Shown: positions 54,119 through 64,000 of the stretch, one piece after another | Layout: every line of letters starts with the position of its first letter | How positions within the stretch are numbered: the first letter of the stretch is position 1 | Assembly: GCF_030272615.1 (NCBI RefSeq) | Contig: NC_081405.1 | Location: forward strand, 311,505,235 to 311,569,234 | Reading direction: 5' to 3' | Source of the DNA: Cryptomeria japonica | Lineage: Eukaryota > Streptophyta > Pinopsida > Cupressales > Cupressaceae | Length of the DNA stretch: 64,000 bases | The notes under the pieces: generated by a model | Told to the model about the DNA's origin: nothing | What the model saw: only the letters and a program-made list of their open reading frames with translations | Databases searched by the model: none | Position numbers and translations under genes: made by a program

Positions 54119-56298
54119 TTATTTGAAAGGAGAATCCCAAACAGAATCTGATAGGGGGCCATCACCAATCCACCAGTCATCTCGAAACTTGATTTTGACA
54201 CCATTCCCCAACACCCATCTACAACCATGGAAAATAACTTTCGAGGAGCCAAAGAAGTTGCTCCAGAAATTAGAAACAACGTTAGGAAGGTCATAAGATG
54301 CTAGAGTGTTTTGGATATCTAGAATGTGGTATTTATGTTTGAAAATGTCAATCCATTCATTATTCTCTTTGAGACATCTCCACAGTTGCTTGGCCATCAG
54401 AGCTTTATTTAAATCTCTCAGATTTCTAATGTCCAGTCCCCCATGGACTTGGGAAGGCAAACCTAATTCCAAGCCACAAGATGTAATCTATTCTTAGATT
54501 CAGTCCATGTACACAATTTTATTTTTAAATTCTTTCCAGTTTATCAACAGTTGTGGTGGGGATTTTGAATAAAGTCATAAAATAAACCGGGAGGCTCTGT
54601 AGCGAAGCTTTGAGCAACTAGAGCTTACTAGCTTGGCTTAACAAAGCACCTTGTCACCAAGCCAACTTATTCTAGAATCTATCAATAAGGTTCGCTTGGA
54701 AGGAGTATGGGGCCAGACCATGGTAGAGGGGAAGTCCTAAATAAGAGTCAGGTAGAATTCCAACTTTACACCCTAGAATCGAGGCAATCTTCTTTATCCT
54801 ATGCTCAGGAGTGTTAAACAAAACAATTGAGCTTTTAGCTAGGCTATTTTTTTGCCCAATGCCTTGTTCATAAGTATCCAGAGTCTTTTCTAAATTCTTA
54901 GTTTCTTTAACCGAACCTTCCCCCATCAACAAAGTATCATCCACAAATTGTGGTGAGAGCATGAGGAGGCCTGGGAGGAGGGTCATAATCCCATAATATC
55001 ACCTTTTTTGACTTCCCTTTGGATAATTTTACTGAGAGCTTCACTCATCAGAATCAAAAGGAAAGGAGATAGAGGATCCCCCTGTCTAATGCCCCTTGAC
55101 ACAGGGAAGAAACCAGAGGCAGATCCATTAATCAAAACTGAAAATTTGGGGGTGTAGACACATTGATCAATAATCTGGATGAAATTATTTCTGAATCCAA
55201 ATGCCCTAAGGATTTGGAGAAGAAAACTACAGTTGACTCTATCAAAAGCTTTCAATAGGTCCAATTTCAGAGAAAAGACAAGTTTTTTATTGATAGATAT
55301 GGAGTGGATGTTCTCATGCACCACAATAACGGAATCCAGGATCAACCCCCTAGGAACATACCCATTTTGATGCTTTGAAATTAAAGAAGGGATGAAATTC
55401 TTAAGTTTGAGCACCAAGATTTTGGTGAAAATTTTATATATAGAATTGCAAAGACTAATAGTTCTAAAATCCTGAAAAGTGCAGGCATCAGGTTTCTTGG
55501 GGATGAGGACAAAGAAGGTGGCATTCAGCTCCTTTAGGAGAGAGCAGGATCCAAAAAACTCTTGAGCCACAGTGACCACATCAAAGCAAATAATCTACCA
55601 AAATTTTTGAAAGAAAAATAGAGGGAAGCCATCAGGGCTAGGGACTTTGTTACCTTTAAAAGAGAAGACTGCATTGTGAACTTCATCAAGAGAAGGGATT
55701 CTGGTAAGCTCCAAGTTCATATCCTGAGAGAAAATGATGGGAACCTCTTGAAAGATCTCATTTTGAGCTAGAGGGTCAAGAGGATCATTGACTGAAAGGA
55801 GATTAGTGAAATAACTGATGGCTTCCTGGCAAATCTCTTCATGCTTATCAACCCATCTCTGGCCAACCTGAATTTTATTTATTCTATTAGCAGCCCTATC
55901 CTTAAGGGTTGTCATATGAAAGAACTTAGTGTTTTTGTCACCACTTTTAAGCCATAAACATCTAGATCTCTACTTCTTGAATTCCTCCTTTTTGGAAATA
56001 ATATCATGCAACTAAGTCAAAAACACAATTTCTTTGTTCAGGACATCTTTATCACACCCGAAAACTTGGGTATTCTTTTGAACCTCCTCAAGATCTAGTT
56101 TGAGCTTATCTTTAATTTTAAAGATGTTACCAAAAGAGGACTTGTTCCAATGTTGAGTATTGGACTTGACATTGGATAGATTCTTGGCTATACAAAACAT
56201 GGCCATGCCCTGGATATCAATATTCCACCACTCCATAGTTTTATCTTGGATGTTAGGGGCCATCAGCCACATTTTCTCAAATCTAAAGGGGTACGCCT
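54119..56298 (-). pseudogene. LINE reverse transcriptase
   Basis: From the insertion point the frame starts AYPFRFEKMW and continues with a GDKNTKFFH motif (about 55,945), SLDEV..AVFSF.G.K.PSPDGFP (about 55,700-55,630) and LIPKK (about 55,500). F.LKLDLLKAFDRVNCSFL (first catalytic Asp) and GIRQGDPLSP follow at about 55,110-55,080. The FVDD catalytic box is at 54,947-54,936. Then come LGLPL (about 54,735), GGLDIRNL and SSKVIFHGCRWVLGNG (about 54,260-54,210). Stops and at least three shifts; the core motifs themselves are preserved. Confidence 0.85.
56294..56298. repeat. Target-site duplication CGCCT (left, one change)
   Basis: CGCCT before the LTR, TGCCT at 62,375-62,379 after it. The single difference is C to T at a CpG. 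Confidence 0.75.
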
Positions 56299-57398
56299 TA
56301 TTGGTATTATGGATGTGTTTCATTGGTTTTGTCACTGATGTCGACACTTATCCTTTTGGAGATATAAATTGTTGATTTGACACTATGGTTATATTGGTTT
56401 ACTATTGAAACGACACATTATGTTCATTGGCAAGGTCTGTGACTTATGCACAATCACTGGTATATGCTCATCGATAGGTTATATGGTTCACTGACACTGA
56501 AGATGACTTGTTATCATCTGGAAATCACTTGATTATGTCTAAGACATGGTTTGGATACTTGGTTTTGGTGTTTTGGTTATTGGTCTAATTGGGTTGACAT
56601 AATTGCTGCTACTGATAGATTGGTCTAGGTTATGAACCAGTATACGTTATCTATTCCAGATCAACACGACACATTATGGAGATGATTTATTGATTGGATA
56701 TTATTGTAAATGTATTGAGTCAACATGTTGTATCGCATCAAGATTTATTTGTAATATTCTTAGTGAGCTGACTTGCACATTTGGTCTTAGGTTTTGTATA
56801 AATGTAAGATCTCATTTGTGAGATGAAGTGTGGAATTGTGGTATGATCATGGCATGTGCAAATATTGAAGATCATATGAGTAGATGATAGAGTGAATCAA
56901 GAAGACATCATTTGAAGGTTAAAGGAAGGTTTGAAGGTGTTTATCAGAGCTTAAACCAGTATTAAATCTAGCATTGCAGATGCACTTTGAAGCAATACAT
57001 TATTCTAGGATTTAACCATCCTACTATAGTCATTGTGACTCCCATTTGAGCAGTGTGCTCTAGGAAGTTGGCCTTTCTGCATGTGCAGATCCCATTTGTA
57101 TACACATACTATCTGCAGTAGTATCATCTAATTATGGGTGAGGTTTCCCACTGTGGTTTTTCCCCTTACATGGTTTCCATGTCAAAAATATCTGTGTAAT
57201 GTGTTGTGGATGTTGTTTCTCTTTCTGTTTCATGCATTAAGTTTCACTGGTATTGATATTAACTACTAATATTTTCACCGACATTAAGTTTGGTTTACTA
57301 ATATTAATTATTAAGTTGGATTAAGGTATAATTGGGTTAAAATTCATTGAAAACTGATTCAAACCCCCCCCTCTCAGTTGTCCTTTGGGTTCCTAACA
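56299..57398 (+). repeat. 5' LTR of the copia element
   Basis: TATTGGTATTATGG (first G of TG mutated to A) to GGTTCCTAACA. Aligns along its length with 61,261-62,374, with mostly transition differences. Confidence 0.95.
56797..56803 (+). promoter_or_regulatory. LTR TATA box
   Basis: GGTTTTGTATAAATGTAAG; the same sequence is kept in the 3' LTR at 61,774-61,780. Confidence 0.55.
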
Positions 57399-57400
57399 AT

Positions 57401-57412
57401 TGGTATCAGAGC
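57401..57412 (+). promoter_or_regulatory. Primer-binding site for initiator Met tRNA
   Basis: TGGTATCAGAGC starts two bases after the LTR end CCTAACA. Confidence 0.95.
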
Positions 57413-57455
57413 TAAGTCCTCTTTTTGTAGAAGCTTAATAGCTTGAGGAGATCCT

Positions 57456-58540
57456 ATGGTAACAAACATTTTCAGGAAGGAAATTCCTAAACTTGATGGA
57501 ACTAACTATGGTATATGGAAGATCAAAATGGAGACACATCTTAATTGCATTGGAAGAGACATATGGGAAGTTACAAAGAATGGCTATGTTGGTCCTAGTC
57601 CGAATCAACCTAATCCACCAACTTTGGGTAAATATCAAGAAAATGATTGCAAATGAAGAGAAGCACTTCTGAGCACATTATTAGATCAACAAATCATGGG
57701 ATTATCAGACCGTTCTACTGCTAAAGCTATTTGGGATAAATTGGGGACATTGAATGAAGGAGATGCCACTATCAAAATTGCAAAACTGGAATGTTACCAA
57801 GTCAGCTATGAAAATTTGAAAGTGGAAGAAGATGAAAGAAATTTTTCTTTTATGGAAAGAGTTAATGAAATTATTTTATGAATACAATGTTGTGGAGGAT
57901 CCTTAAGTGAAGATGAAATTTTTTCTATATTTAAGATCTTTGCTAGCGGCTTACAAAATGAAAGTAACTGCTATTAATGAGTTGAGAACAATGCCTAATA
58001 CACCAGTATCTAGAGATACCTTGGTTGAAAAACTTTCAGCATTTGAGCTTGAGGAATTTGGTCTTGTTGCTACAATTAAGACAGATTTAGCCTTCAAAGC
58101 ATCATCATCTACAACATCATCATCATAATTTGATAAATCTAATTGGAAAGCACTTTATGCAAAAGAACTTGAAGATATCAGGAGGGAAAATGAAGAACTA
58201 GAAGAACTTGAAGCACTATTTGCAAGGAAGATGCCTAAAGGTCCAGTTGAAAGTAAGTATGAAGGTAAAACACTGTTTAAATGTTTTAATTGCAATAGAG
58301 TTGGTCACATAGAATCTAGATGTCTTGATAGACATGCAAGATTAAGAGAGGAAGCTAAAAGAACATATAAGCCTAACCCTAAATATCAAAGATACAGATT
58401 TAAGAAAAACAAAGATAAATCGTGTTACTTTGCTAATGAAAGAGTTACAGATGATTCTGATAAAAAACCGATAGCCAATGGATGGGCATTTGTTGCAATA
58501 AAAGAAGATCAACCGACACCTACTATCCCACCGATAGAGC
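57456..58540 (+). pseudogene. Copia gag with one zinc knuckle
   Basis: ATG 57,456 opens with IPKLDGTNYGIWKIKMETHL, the copia gag N-terminal signature. It continues to AKAIWDKLGTLNEGD (about 57,740) and, after a shift near 57,890, LRSL...Y, VEKLSAFELEE and a coiled segment to the knuckle CFNCNRVGHIESRC at about 58,282-58,323. Two TGA codons and one shift break it. Gag forms the particle and the knuckle binds the RNA. Confidence 0.85.
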
Positions 58541-58670
58541 AGGCCTTGGTAGCTAAAACTGAAGAAAAAGATGAATGGATCATTGATAGTGGATGTTCAC
58601 ATCATATGACTAGTGATAAAAGTAAATTCTCTTCTTTTTAGGAATATAATGGAGGTCTAGTAAGATTTGG
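58541..58670 (+). pseudogene. Copia aspartic protease remnant
   Basis: WIIDSGCSHHMTSDKSKF at about 58,576-58,629 carries the DSG active-site variant usual for copia proteases. The following flap region is interrupted by TAG and TGA. Confidence 0.8.
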
Positions 58671-60058
58671 TGATGATAAAGCTTGTTTAATCAAATGAAA
58701 AGGCACTATATCTTTGGATGGTAAGCACAATTCTAACAATGTTTATTATGTTGAAGGTTTGAAGCATAATCTTTTGAGTGTTAGTCAATTAGTTGTAAAG
58801 GGATTTTAGTTACAATTCAAGAATTGAAAATGCAAAATCATGAACACAACTAGATTGGAGATTGCAACCGGTAATCAAACTAAAGGTAATATCTTTCATT
58901 TGAATAACAATGATTAGACATGTTTGATTGCACATATTGATGAAAGTTGATTATGGCATAAGAGACTATGTCATGTGAATTTTGATTGCATTGTAAAGAT
59001 CAGTTCAACTAAGGCAGTAAGGGATTTACCTAAGATTGTGAAACCTCATAATCCGGTATGTAAGGATTGTCAAATTTGAAAGCAAGTTAGAACAACTTTT
59101 AAGATTATTTCTGAGAAATCCAATAATGTTCTTGATTTAATTCATACTGACTTGTGTGGTTCTAGAGGGAGATAGATTTTTTATGCTAATTATTGATGAT
59201 TATTCTAGAATGTGTTGGGTTACTTTGCTCAGGGAGAAATCATAGGCTTTTGGAAAATTCAAGTTATACAAGGCAATGGTAGAGAATGAAATAGGTAAGA
59301 AAATCAAATGTTTGAGATCTGATCAAGGAGGAGAATTTACATCTAAGGAATTTAATACATTCTGTGAAGTGAATGGAATCAAAAGACAACTATTAGCACC
59401 TCGGACACCTCAATAGAATGAAATTATGGAAAGGAAGAACAAAACTATTCTGGAAGCAGCTAGAAGCATGATGTTGGAAGCAAATCTACCTTATGTGTAT
59501 TGGAGAGAAGCAGTAAATAAAACAGTTTACACTTTCAACAGAGTTCACATCAAAGGTGAAATTGGTAAGACCCCTTATGAACTATGGTTTGGTAATAATC
59601 CTACTCTTAAATACTTCAGAATATTTGGAAGAAAATGCTATATTAGGAGAGATGAGTATGTTGGTAAATTTGATCCTAGAAGTGAAGAAGGAATATTTGT
59701 TGGTTATTTATCTAAAAGCAAGGCATATAGATGTTTTAATAAAAGATTGAAAAAGATCATTGAAAGTGCTAATGTGAAGATAGATGAACACTTTAGAGGA
59801 AATTCAAGGTCTGTAGATTATGAACCGACAGTTGAGATGATCATAAATGAACCAATACAGATTGCATTGGTACAAAATATGGATCCAGTCACACTGGCAT
59901 CATCAAAGAATTCCATAGTGACTGAAGAACAACAACATGTGAATAAAACTAGGTATGTAAGACTGAATCACTCAGAAAATCAGATAATTGGGAATAAGTA
60001 TCAAGGTGTTGTGACAAGAGGAAGACTAACAAATGAAGAGGTATGCTTAATTTCTTAA
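58671..60058 (+). pseudogene. Copia integrase
   Basis: A pre-integrase zinc region (LWHKRLCHVNF at about 58,950 to CKDCQ near 59,070) precedes the catalytic core. HTDLCG at about 59,150 gives the first Asp, a shift follows near 59,170, IDDYSRMCWV comes next and RSDQGGEFTSKEF near 59,320 gives the second Asp. ERKN near 59,430 gives the Glu. The 210-codon open stretch 59,426-60,058 includes YWREAV, KTPYELWFG and GKFDPRSEEGIFVGY. Several stops upstream inactivate it. Confidence 0.85.
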
Positions 60059-60298
60059 ATTGAACTAGCATCTATTATTGAAGCATTTCAAGATGAACAT
60101 TGGATAAAAGCAATGGAAGATGAATTAGAACAAATTGAAAAGAACAATACATGGACATTAGTTCCCCAACCTAAAGACAAAAATGTAATTGGAACTAAAT
60201 GGGTATTTAGAAATAAACTTAATGAAGATGGTAAGGTAATCAGGAACGAAGCAAGATTAGTTTGTAAAGGATATTCACAGAAAAAGGGAATTGATTAA
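60059..60298 (+). pseudogene. Copia reverse transcriptase, N-terminal stub
   Basis: AMEDELEQIEKNNTWTLV and IGTKWVFRNKLNEDG followed by ARLVCKGYSQKKGID, the standard start of copia RT. The frame stops at the TAA at about 60,296, exactly where sequence jumps to the post-RT region. The YVDD active site and about 300 codons expected from the family are missing. Confidence 0.85.
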
Positions 60299-60319
60299 AC
60301 CTAATATAATGAATGCAAT

Positions 60320-60863
60320 ATGTATTGTTTCAAGATTTCAGAGTAATCCTAAAGAAAATCATGAATCAGTAGTAAAAAGGATTTTCTAGTATCTAGAAGG
60401 CACAACAAATCTTGGTTTATGGTATCCTAAAGATGAAAATTTTGATCTATGTGCATACACTAATGCAAATTGGACAGGAGATGTAGATGACATAAAGACT
60501 ACCATTGGCGGTACATTCTTTCTTGGTAGTAGATTGATTTCATGGATAAGTAAGAAGCGGAGTTGTACATCATTATCAACAACATAATTAGAATATGTTG
60601 CAGCAACAACTAATTGTACTCAAGTATTATGGATTAAGAAAATGTTGAAGGAAATAAAGGTAAAATGCAAAGAATCGATAATCATTTATTGTGATAATTT
60701 AGCAGCGATTGATATATCAAAGAATCCGATATTTCACTCTAAGACTAAGCATGTTTCTATCAAATATAATTTTCTGAAAGAGAACATTGAAGAAAAAGAA
60801 GTAAGATTGGTTTATGTGAATACTAAAGAGCAGATTGCAGATATCTTTACAAAGGCTTTTTGA
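60320..60863 (+). pseudogene. Copia RNase H
   Basis: Starts IVSRFQSNPKENH and continues with YLEGT, LCAYTNANWTGD (first catalytic Asp position, D to N), GGTFFLGSRLISW.SKKRS and EYVAATT. IIIYCDNLAAIDISKNP (Asp) and HVSIKYNFLKE follow, ending at IADIFTKAF at about 60,862. One TAG and one TAA interrupt it. Confidence 0.85.
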
Positions 60864-61029
60864 ATATCTCAGAGAGGAGCTTGGAGTAATACCCTCATCG
60901 GTAGAGACTTAGATGATTTAAGATTGGCATCAAACTGGTAGAAACTAACAGAGAAATCTTTTTTTGGCTTTGATGGAGGAGAGCTACTTCTCAGAGGGAG
61001 TATTTGGTTGTAAATTCTAGTATTTCTTC

Positions 61030-61260
61030 TTAACTGCTTTGGCATTTGATGTCAAAGGGGGTGTGATATCTATGGAAAAACATTATTCTTTGGGGGAGAT
61101 ACATTATTCATTGGGGGAGAGATATACACTCCTTGTATTTTAGTTTTGATTTCTCGTATTGATCTATTCTGGAGATTGTTGGTTTTTGGTTTTTGGCATT
61201 CTGTTTTGGCACTTAGATGTTTTTCCATCTAGTGTTGCCATCAATGCCAAAGGAGGAGAT
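61030..61260 (+). promoter_or_regulatory. Repeated polypurine tracts before the copia 3' LTR
   Basis: TCAAAGGGGGTGTG, TTTGGGGGAGATAC, TTGGGGGAGAGATA and finally CCAAAGGAGGAGAT abutting the LTR at 61,261. The last is preceded by TTGCCATCAATG, as in the element ending at 43,057. Confidence 0.75.
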
Positions 61261-62374
61261 TGTTGGTATTATGGATATGTTGCATTGGTTTTGTCATTGA
61301 TGTCAACACTTATCCTTCTAGAGATGTACATTGGTGATTTGGCACTATGGTTATATTGGTTTATTATTGAACCGACATATTGTGTTCACTGACAAGGTTA
61401 GTGACTTATGCACAATCATCGATATATGCTCATCGACAAGTTATATGGCTCACCGGCACTGATGATGATTTGTTATCATCTGGAAATCACTTGATTATGT
61501 CTAAGACATGGTTTGGAAACTTGGTTTTGGTGTTTTGGTTATTGGTCTAATCGGGTTGACATATTTGCTGCTATCGATAGATTGGTCTAGGTTATGGACC
61601 GATATACGTTATCTATTCCAGATCAGCACGACATGTTATGGAGATGATTTATTGATTCAATATTGTTGTAAATGTATTGAGCCGACATGTTATATCGCAT
61701 CAAGATTTATTTGTAATTGATTTAATTATAATATTCTTAGTGAGCCGACCTACACATTTGGTCTTAGGTTTTGTATAAATGTAAGATCTCATTTGTGAGA
61801 TGAAGTGTGGAATTGTGGTATGATCATGGTATGTGTGAATATTGAAGATCATATGAGTAGATCATAGAGTGAATCAAGCATACATCATTTGAAGGTTATA
61901 GGAAGGTTTGAAGGTGTTTATAAGAGCTTAAACCGGTACTGAATCAAGCATTGCAGATGCACTTTGAAGCAGTACATTATTCTAGGATTTAACCATCCTA
62001 CTGTAGTCATTGCGACTCCCATTTGAGTAGTGTGCTCTAGGTGGTTGGTCTTTCTGCATGTGCATACCCCATTTGTATACACATACTATCTGTAGTAATA
62101 TCATCTGATTGTGGGTAAGGTTTCCCACCATGGTTTTTTGCCTTACAGGGTTTCCATTTCAAAAATATACGTGTTATGTGTTGTGGATGTTGTTTCTCTA
62201 TTTGTTTCATGGATTAAGTTTCACTCGTATTGATATTAACTACTAATCTGTTCACCGACATTAAGTTATGTTTACCGATATTAAGTATTAAGTTGGATTA
62301 AGTTATAATTGGGTTGAAATTCATTGACAATTAATTCACCCCCCCCCTCTCAGTTGTCCTTCCAGTTCCTAACA
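61261..62374 (+). repeat. 3' LTR of the copia element
   Basis: TGTTGGTATTATGG to AGTTCCTAACA, then TGCCT. Confidence 0.95.
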
Positions 62375-62379
62375 TGCCT
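62375..62379. repeat. Target-site duplication TGCCT (right)
   Basis: Partner of 56,294-56,298 with one transition. Confidence 0.75.
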
Positions 62380-63090
62380 TTCTTCCAGACAACAGAGTCA
62401 CTGAAAGGCAAATAGGGAACTGATCTGATCCAAAAATAGGGCAAGGCGTTGAGTCTACAAGAAGCATTCTGAATCCAATTATGAGGGACAAGGGCCCTAT
62501 CTAGCTTAACCTGTCCTCTCCATTGCATCTGTTGGACTAGGTGAACTTAGCACCAATAAGATCCATGTCCAAAAGGCTCAAAGAATTGATCATGTCAGCA
62601 AAGTCTTGTCTACTATCAATAGAGATAGGCATGCCCCCAGATTTATCCAAATTTGGAGAGTGAGGTGTTGAAATCTCCCAGAAGAACCCATTTCTCATTA
62701 GGGAAGAGTGATCTAGCATGAAAAATGGAAGACTAGAGAGCTTTCCTAGAAGATCTCCCATTAGGAGCATAGATGTTGGAAATAATCTAGGAGGATCCAT
62801 CTTTAAGATTAAAGAATCTAGTAGCAATGTGATTAGAAGAAGAGAGAACCGGCTTACCACATAGTAGTCTCGGATTCCAGAGAGTGGCAATACTGCCTGA
62901 AGCACCATTTGCATCGACACAGTGAACACCACAATCTCCAAACATCACCAATTTAATTTTTTCCACTCAGCTACTAGGCATTTTAGTTTCTTGGACAAGG
63001 CAAATATCTGGCTTATGATCTCTAACCAAATTGGATAGCAGGTAATGCTTGTGGGGGTGATTTAAACCCCTTATATTCCACTAGATAACT
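62375..63090 (-). pseudogene. LINE apurinic-type endonuclease domain
   Basis: Reading leftward from about 63,090: WNIRGLNHPHKH, DICLVQETKM (catalytic Glu) near 63,010, then VDANGASGSIATLWNPR, ISNIYAPNG (catalytic block) near 62,780, and FTSNRCNGEDRL..DR.L near 62,540-62,490. Several stops and shifts are visible, and the terminal SD.(H)PI block just before 62,375 is altered. The domain nicks target DNA to prime reverse transcription. Confidence 0.75.
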
Positions 63091-63303
63091 TTCATTTAGC
63101 AAGAGAGGGGCATCCCATCCCCATTTCTGGTAACGTTCTATGGGCTCCGTCTACAATGGAAACCCGACTCTGCCTATCTCTACTAACCACATTGGATGGC
63201 CTCCGCACCCTCCTTGAATCCAACCCACAGTCCTCTTTTTGTCTATTTTTGGTTAAGACCCCCCAAAGGCTGGAGTATTTTGGTCAATAGGGGTGTTCCT
63301 TCT

Positions 63304-64000
63304 TCAATTTTTGGGTTTGACCTTAATAAAAGGACAAGAGTCCTCTAGGGATGATTGTAGCGTGGGAGGGGTCAGGGGTTTTGCCTCAATAGAGTTATCC
63401 ATATCAACAATCGGTTCAATGGGAATATCTTGGACAAATCCAATAGCATTTATAATAATCTCTTCTTCACAAGGGGCATCCACAGCAGGGGATTCCTCAA
63501 TATTCTCCACAATGGGTAAGGGGTTCGGGTTGAGGACAACAGGAGGCAAAACCCCATCACCCACAATTGGGTAAGGAATAGAGGGATTAATAGATCCATC
63601 TGAATCATTGCTCAAATATTTCAAAGGAGGCTCTGCAGGCAGGGCATCCATCTTCTCTAAGAGTGGCATGTCATTGCTCTTTCTCCATTCCTTCTTTGGC
63701 TTAGATGGACACTGCCTGGCCCAATGACCCACTTTTTTACAATGGAAACACACGAAAGGGATGGATTCATACTCCACTTTTAGCACCCATCTACCTAGCT
63801 TAGAGAAAAGATAAATTTCGGAAGGCAGATTTGTAGACTGTTTAACATTGGCACACTGTCTGGCATAAACCAAACGTCTTTTAGCTGGGTAAACCTGGCA
63901 GGCTTACCCAGATAGGGGCTTCATTATATTCCCAATATTTGGAATTAAAACCTGGTTCCCACTTTTTAAGGGCCAATGAGGCGTTGCCTAGCATCCAAGG
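63304..64000 (-). pseudogene. LINE ORF1 (DUF4283-like, CCHC knuckle), incomplete at window edge
   Basis: At the right edge KKWEPGFNSKYWEYN..PIWVSLPGLP matches the end of the DUF4283-type domain of plant LINE ORF1 proteins. The 189-codon open part (63,873-63,304) continues with LPSEIYLFSKLGRWVLKVEY, IPFVCFHCKKVGHWARQCPS (intact CX2CX4HX4C) and an acidic, Pro-rich tail. ORF1 proteins coat the LINE RNA. The N-terminal part is beyond the window. Confidence 0.8.

Larger units (their letters stand above)
56299..62374 (+). mobile_element. Ty1/copia LTR retrotransposon with deleted RT core
   Basis: LTRs of 1,100 and 1,114 bases, initiator-Met primer site at 57,401, purine tract at the 3' LTR and a 5-bp duplication define a full insertion. 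The interior has gag, protease, integrase, the first part of RT and then RNase H: copia order, with integrase before RT. RT is missing its catalytic region. Repeated purine tracts at 61,030-61,260 are Sirevirus-like. It is inserted in the LINE between endonuclease and RT. Confidence 0.9.
50885..64000 (-). mobile_element. Long LINE (L1-type) with ORF1, ORF2 and a third ORF, split by a copia element
   Basis: Blocks 64,000-62,375 and 56,298-50,885 read on the minus strand as ORF1 (zinc knuckle), endonuclease, RT, zinc-binding domain, RNase H and ORF3, followed by a T-rich 3' UTR. The 5' end lies beyond the window. The copia insertion falls just after the endonuclease. Stops and shifts inactivate it. 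Together with 24,295-35,790 it shows that the family architecture includes the third ORF. Confidence 0.85.

Noticed and set aside
53561-54497. Plus-strand ORFs opposite the LINE
   Set aside because: Antisense shadows of the zinc-binding and RT regions read on the minus strand.

Overview
The window is repeat-rich nuclear DNA from a seed plant with a large genome. A gymnosperm, probably a conifer, fits best: nearly everything recognisable is a retroelement, a degraded Penelope-like element with hammerhead-ribozyme motifs is present, and there is no intact host gene. The species cannot be fixed from sequence alone. There are no bacterial-type operons, tRNA, rRNA or CRISPR. Most coding regions carry in-frame stops and frameshifts, so they are annotated as pseudogenes or element remnants.

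Left part (1-24,294). A degraded Ty3/gypsy element on + (about 605-13,960) keeps the end of reverse transcriptase (RT), RNase H and integrase. It appears to continue into a long extra ORF (10,627-13,860). Two LTR elements are nested in it, each with a perfect 5-bp target duplication. One is a gag-only gypsy derivative on the minus strand (689-3,489, GTATC). The other is a 4.1-kb non-coding LTR element (5,537-9,645, CTCTA). From 13.9 to 24.3 kb the DNA is AT-rich, without recognisable genes except a faint ORF at 22.6-22.9 kb, and it holds a 640-bp CA/TG microsatellite.

Middle (24,295-50,880). A 5'-truncated LINE (24,295-35,790, +) carries an unusual third ORF downstream of its RNase H. That ORF is split by an 8.0-kb LTR element (26,745-34,764, TSD ATGCT) that has two ORFs but no polymerase: ORF1 is a coiled coil with five zinc knuckles, ORF2 a large accessory protein. 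A related, 5'-truncated element (about 38,600-43,057) carries a homologue of ORF2. Around these lie remnants of a tandemly duplicated, intron-containing ubiquitin-like gene family (36.3-36.9 and 45.6-49.3 kb), a Penelope-like remnant (37.6-38.6 kb), a minus-strand retroelement ORF with coiled coil, G-patch and zinc knuckles (43.9-45.5 kb), and a tandem array with a period near 111 bp (49.5-50.6 kb).

Right part (50,885-64,000). A second, longer LINE on the minus strand runs from ORF1 at the window edge through endonuclease, RT, zinc finger and RNase H to the same third ORF. It is split by a Ty1/copia element (56,299-62,374) whose RT core is deleted. The copia element and the two polymerase-less elements share LTR end sequences, and all three have repeated purine tracts before the 3' LTR. 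Two of them also show an initiator-Met tRNA primer site. They therefore look like one mobilisation group in which copies without polymerase depend on copia enzymes from elsewhere.
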